Shown in pieces: positions 18,632 through 20,117 of a stretch of DNA of 20,117 nucleotides (positions are counted from its first letter, which is position 1; the number at the start of each line of letters is the position of its first letter). The DNA comes from Basidiobolus heterosporus B8920. Its lineage: Eukaryota > Basidiobolomycota > Basidiobolomycetes > Basidiobolales > Basidiobolaceae. Under the pieces are notes generated by a model. That model saw only the letters and a list, made by a program, of their open reading frames with translations. It had not been told where the DNA came from and searched no databases. A program made the position numbers and the translations under genes. The DNA lies in NCBI GenBank assembly GCA_000697455.1, contig JNET01034949.1, forward strand, positions 1-20,117, read 5' to 3'.

Positions 18632-20117
18632 TCATTTCGAAACACATCGCTTGCAAAACCAGGTATCTACTATGTCTCCCTCACTGACCCCAACACATGA
18701 TCCATGGAACCATACTTGACACCGATCACAAGCAATCATGAAGTTGCCGTCATCAAGCCGAGGATTTACACATATACAATTTATGACTTCCTCGTTTTGT
18801 CCTCTCGATTCCGTGCTAGGCTGAGGTTGTGGGGCTGGCTCCTCGGCCGGGGGTGGGGGTGGAGGTGGAGGTGGTGTAGGCACACTGACCTTCAGACGAA
18901 TCTTGGGCGTAGATGACCTTCTAGTGGCTTCAGGTCGAGGTGATTCTGCTATCGTGTGATTGCTGTTGTCCTTCGGTGCAGACGCTTTAACAACCTTCTT
19001 CGAAATTGGCTCTTTGATGGAATCTTCTCGCGGTCTTGTGGATGGTACTACGGGAGCCTCAGTTGGTATCACCGAGCTCAACTCCTTTTTTTGCGTGGGG
19101 AGTGAAGTACTCTGGCCGTTCAACATCTTGAAGTGACTGATTTCAGATGCGGGAAAGATCGGTACTGGCTGAGAAACATATTGATAGAGTACCTCTGGAG
19201 CAGCTACTTGATGTAGAATCTGATCTACAGTTGACGGATGTGTTGAAATATTACCAAAGAGTGTGTCATATGGCGATATGGTGGATGATATGACTGGGAT
19301 TTTTTGCCTTCTGCGTCGCTCAAGATAGGAATACGGAATGGGCTTGGACTCGACACCATTAACATCGTTCGGAGATGATACCGATCCTAGAGCCTTCTGG
19401 AATATCTCATCAAAGAGTGGTATGAGTGGGGTTGTGGGTGTGCTTGATGAAGATTCTTCAGTGTGCTCTCCAATCTGCGAGATGGAAGAGAGTAAAGAGA
19501 CATCCGAGGTAGAAGCAATCTTGGATTCGTTGAATGGAATGATATGAGTATATGGGTTGTAGTCGCTATCGTTTTTAGCATTAGAAACTACGGCTACTTG
19601 AGCACCCGCTATTTCTGGGGCTTGTACAGTCTCAGAGGCTTCCTCAACTCTTTGTGGGGATAGTATTTCTGGAATTGGGGGGAGATGACTAGGGATGTAC
19701 GAAGGCCGAGAGGATATGTCTGGTTCGCTAAGGTTCGCTAAAGAGGAGTTACTCTCGCTTCTGCAGCTTTCAACCTTTAAGTTCGTTACAGTTTCGGTAG
19801 GCTCAGCCTCCATGGAATAAGTTTCGGAAGAATCAAGAGGAGTTTCTACTTTCGTCTCGGAATCGATCTCTTTAGGAATGATTGGAGAATCAGCATTTAT
19901 TGTGAGTTGATCAGTCTCCTGTTCTTCTGTTTCTAGAGGAGAGTCTTTGGAAGTAGCAAGAGATAAGCATTGATGTTCTGTAGTATTAATAAGTTTTCTT
20001 ACGATGTTACCTATATCTGAATTCTCACTCTCCTCTTCGTTGAGTAAATCTAGATCTTCTGGGATTTCTCGATACTCATAAACCAACCAGTCCTCTGGAA
20101 CATCCTTACAACCATCA
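18632..20117 (-). CDS. PHD-finger protein, 5' part beyond window
   Basis: An unbroken minus-strand frame reaches the right edge, so at least 495 residues are seen and the start lies outside; the apparent start near 20086 is not an ATG. The stop is TGA at 18634-18632. Most of the protein is disordered, rich in Ser, Thr, Pro and Glu, with several SP/TP sites and a run of nine prolines about 75 residues from the end. A single PHD finger closes the protein: CICVNPRLDDGNF, MIACDRC, VWFHGSC and WFCKRC supply the Cys4-His-Cys3 zinc ligands. The NFM...W residues resemble the aromatic cage of H3K4-methyl readers, so a chromatin-reader role is likely. The part beyond the window could hold other domains. 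Convergent with TGS1. Confidence 0.85.
   Translation of the reverse strand, partial: DGCKDVPEDWLVYEYREIPEDLDLLNEEESENSDIGNIVRKLINTTEHQCLSLATSKDSPLETEEQETDQLTINADSPIIPKEIDSETKVETPLDSSETYSMEAEPTETVTNLKVESCRSESNSSLANLSEPDISSRPSYIPSHLPPIPEILSPQRVEEASETVQAPEIAGAQVAVVSNAKNDSDYNPYTHIIPFNESKIASTSDVSLLSSISQIGEHTEESSSSTPTTPLIPLFDEIFQKALGSVSSPNDVNGVESKPIPYSYLERRRRQKIPVISSTISPYDTLFGNISTHPSTVDQILHQVAAPEVLYQYVSQPVPIFPASEISHFKMLNGQSTSLPTQKKELSSVIPTEAPVVPSTRPREDSIKEPISKKVVKASAPKDNSNHTIAESPRPEATRRSSTPKIRLKVSVPTPPPPPPPPPAEEPAPQPQPSTESRGQNEEVINCICVNPRLDDGNFMIACDRCQVWFHGSCVGVSEGDIVDTWFCKRCVSK

Overview
The window is a gene-dense piece of a eukaryotic, almost certainly fungal, nuclear chromosome. It holds about 15 protein-coding genes in 20 kb. 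Most are interrupted by short introns (about 55-140 nt) with GT...AG ends, and intergenic gaps are a few hundred bases at most. The fungal assignment rests on a bifunctional THI6-type thiamine gene (thiamine-phosphate synthase fused to hydroxyethylthiazole kinase), a Snc-like R-SNARE, an Mpo1/DUF962 protein, a Tvp15-like COPI-associated protein and Kex2-style secreted precursors. The intron density suggests a lineage outside the intron-poor yeasts, possibly an early-diverging fungus; the sequence alone does not settle this. No tRNA, rRNA, transposon, virus-derived element or CRISPR array was recognised.

Layout, left to right: ERG10 acetyl-CoA acetyltransferase (-, runs off the left edge); a small secreted orphan (+); a secreted multi-peptide precursor with dibasic Kex2 sites (-); a membrane-anchored short-chain dehydrogenase-like protein lacking most catalytic residues (+); a Tvp15-like Golgi membrane protein (-); the ESCRT-III subunit CHMP1/Did2 (-); the tRNA adenosine deaminase subunit Tad2 (+); a weakly supported orphan (-); a synaptobrevin-type R-SNARE (+); THI6 (+); an Mpo1-like protein (+); an orphan with a mitochondrial-type presequence (+); arginyl-tRNA synthetase (+); the trimethylguanosine synthase TGS1 (+); and a PHD-finger protein (-, runs off the right edge).

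The genes are mostly unrelated housekeeping functions: sterol/ketone precursor synthesis, thiamine, membrane traffic, tRNA editing and charging, cap hypermethylation and chromatin. They do not form one pathway. The accessory-looking part is the left quarter (about 1.7-4.9 kb): two secreted proteins lie next to a degenerate dehydrogenase and an intergenic stretch with two short tandem repeats.

The most notable observations are a start codon that appears to be split by an intron (AT|G) in the SNARE gene; micro-exons of 7, 20 and 10 nt in CHMP1 and the Tvp15-like gene; an SDR whose Asn-Ser-Tyr-Lys tetrad reads Arg-Ser-His-Gln at exact family spacing; an Mpo1 homologue missing a conserved His; and a secreted precursor whose first two Kex2 segments share a repeated motif.
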